Positions 63,145-64,000 of a stretch of DNA of 64,000 bases are shown here, one piece after another (the first letter of the stretch is position 1; each line of letters begins with the position of its first letter). Source of the stretch: Massilia norwichensis (GTDB lineage Bacteria > Pseudomonadota > Gammaproteobacteria > Burkholderiales > Burkholderiaceae_D); the NCBI RefSeq assembly GCF_024753245.1, contig NZ_JANUGX010000006.1:124001-188000 (forward strand), written 5' to 3'. The notes below the pieces were generated by a model. The model saw only the letters and a program-made list of their open reading frames with translations. It did no database searches and was not told where the DNA came from. The position numbers and the translations under genes are program-made.

Positions 63145-64000
63145 GTTCGACCATGAAACCCAAGTTCCTGATCGTGTTCCTGAAAGAGCTGCGCGAGACC
63201 CTGCGCGAAAAACGCACCCTCGGCCTGCTGGCCCTGTTCACGCTGATGTACCCGGTGATGCTCGGCTACCTGCTGAACCAGGAGATCACGCGCGCCACCA
63301 AGCCGGAGCGCGACGGCATCGAGATCGCGGTGATCGGCGCCAGCAAGGCACCGACCCTGATCTCGCAGCTCAGGCAGCGCAACATCACCGTCAAGGATCC
63401 TGGCCCGCTCGACGAAGCCGCCATTACCGCCCTGCTGCAGGCCCGCACCTACCCGGCCGTGCTGCGCCTGTCCGACAAATTTACCGACAACTACGCGGCG
63501 ATGCGCCCGGCGCGCATCGAGCTGTGGTACGACTCGGCCGATGAAAACGGCAAGCGCCGCCGCGACGTCGAGGACGTGCTGGAAGCCTACGGCGCCAACG
63601 TCGCCAGCGCGCGCCTGCTGGCGCACGGGGTCTCGCCGGCCACGCTGGCGCCGATCCAGGTGCAGCGCTTCGACACCGGCACCAACGCCTCGCGCTCGGC
63701 GCTCCTGATCGGCAGCATCCTCGGGGTGCTGTTCCTGCCGGTCTTCATCTGCGGCATGTCGACCGCCGTCGACAGCACCGCCGGCGAGCGCGAACGCCGT
63801 TCGATGGAAGTGCTGATGGCGCAGCCGATCCGGGCCTGGGAACTGGTGGTCGGCAAGTGGCTGACCGCGGCCTTCCTGGCGGTGACTGGCCTGCTGCTCG
63901 AGCTGGCGCTGGCGCATGCGATCCTGTCCTGGCTGCCGCTGGAGGAGATCGGCATGTCCTGGAGCCTGAGCTGGGTCGACCTGGCGCTGGTCTGCCTCGC
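63141..64000 (+). CDS. NatB-type ABC exporter permease, cut by the window edge
   Basis: 286 residues visible, frame open to the end. N-terminal helix (TLGLLALFTLMYPVMLGYLL), a large extracytoplasmic domain and the first helices of the membrane core (ALLIGSILGVLFLPVFICG, ERERRSMEVLMAQPI) match ABC-2/NatB permeases. The C-terminal part is missing. Coupled to the ATPase by the overlapping ATGA and downstream of a peptidase-like hydrolase. Confidence 0.9.
   Translation, partial: MSSTMKPKFLIVFLKELRETLREKRTLGLLALFTLMYPVMLGYLLNQEITRATKPERDGIEIAVIGASKAPTLISQLRQRNITVKDPGPLDEAAITALLQARTYPAVLRLSDKFTDNYAAMRPARIELWYDSADENGKRRRDVEDVLEAYGANVASARLLAHGVSPATLAPIQVQRFDTGTNASRSALLIGSILGVLFLPVFICGMSTAVDSTAGERERRSMEVLMAQPIRAWELVVGKWLTAAFLAVTGLLLELALAHAILSWLPLEEIGMSWSLSWVDLALVCL

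Noticed and set aside
1..64000. CRISPR arrays, tRNA or rRNA genes, prophage genes
   Set aside because: No regularly spaced direct repeats, no cloverleaf-like genes and no phage structural genes were seen by eye; the repeats present are palindromic and dispersed.

Overview
The window looks like a chromosomal segment of a high-GC betaproteobacterium, most likely Oxalobacteraceae close to Massilia, Duganella or Janthinobacterium. This is inferred from the gene orders xseB-ispA-dxs, dusB-fis-purH, ruvC-ruvA-ruvB and tyrS-dtd, from the DUF2782-thrB-BPSS1780-uvrD block, from two PEP-CTERM proteins, and from a plant-polysaccharide hydrolase cluster. I saw no rRNA, tRNA, CRISPR array, phage or complete insertion sequence.

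Layout. 1-4.6 kb: secreted hemicellulose/cellulose degradation genes (GH5, esterase, GH3 with PA14), all on the minus strand. 4.8-5.8 kb: a MYG1-family gene. 5.8-6.9 kb: a short AT-rich island holding two genes, a minimal CRISPR-polymerase (mCpol) cyclase and a two-TM beta-barrel (Cap15-like, S-2TMbeta) membrane effector. This is the architecture recently described as the Panoptes anti-phage system. 7-10 kb: isoprenoid genes dxs-ispA with xseB. 10.4-13.4 kb: Rieske oxygenase, EamA transporter and sulfurtransferase. 13.4-16.3 kb: a 47-residue membrane protein, a ZIP transporter, a Tat-exported dienelactone hydrolase and a PEP-CTERM protein. 16.3-24.7 kb: polA, DUF2782, thrB, BPSS1780, uvrD and an SRPBCC protein.

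24.7-25.7 kb is a second lower-GC patch. It holds what looks like an in-frame chimera of a truncated T6SS Hcp and the end of a LAS-type zinc peptidase, with a small exported protein immediately downstream that could be its immunity partner. 25.9-32.6 kb: hemerythrin-like protein, M13 and M56 metallopeptidases, class III alcohol dehydrogenase and an ANTAR regulator. 32.9-38.2 kb: subtilase, methyltransferase and valS. 38.2-43.7 kb: PEP-CTERM protein, DesK/DesR-type two-component pair, amidohydrolase, DUF2147 protein and a small membrane protein behind a Fur-box-like site. 43.7-49.8 kb: YaiI protein, ruvBAC, purH, fis and dusB. 49.9-57.3 kb: phosphatase, PEBP protein, dtd, tyrS, M23 peptidase, anmK, nitroreductase, erpA and bactofilin. 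57.4-60.7 kb: argC, SDR, rpsI and rplM. 60.9-64 kb: TAP-like hydrolase and a NatAB-type ABC exporter that runs off the right edge.

Several families of short palindromic repeats sit in the intergenic gaps: a GTAGGGTGGGCAC unit at six loci, often in inverted pairs; an approximately 100-bp element in two copies; a CCGGGGTCAGACACC REPIN-like pair; and a CCCGCGCAGGCGGGAA pair. No gene for a mobilising transposase is in the window. Reading was by eye; all family assignments come from motifs and remembered homology, not from searches.
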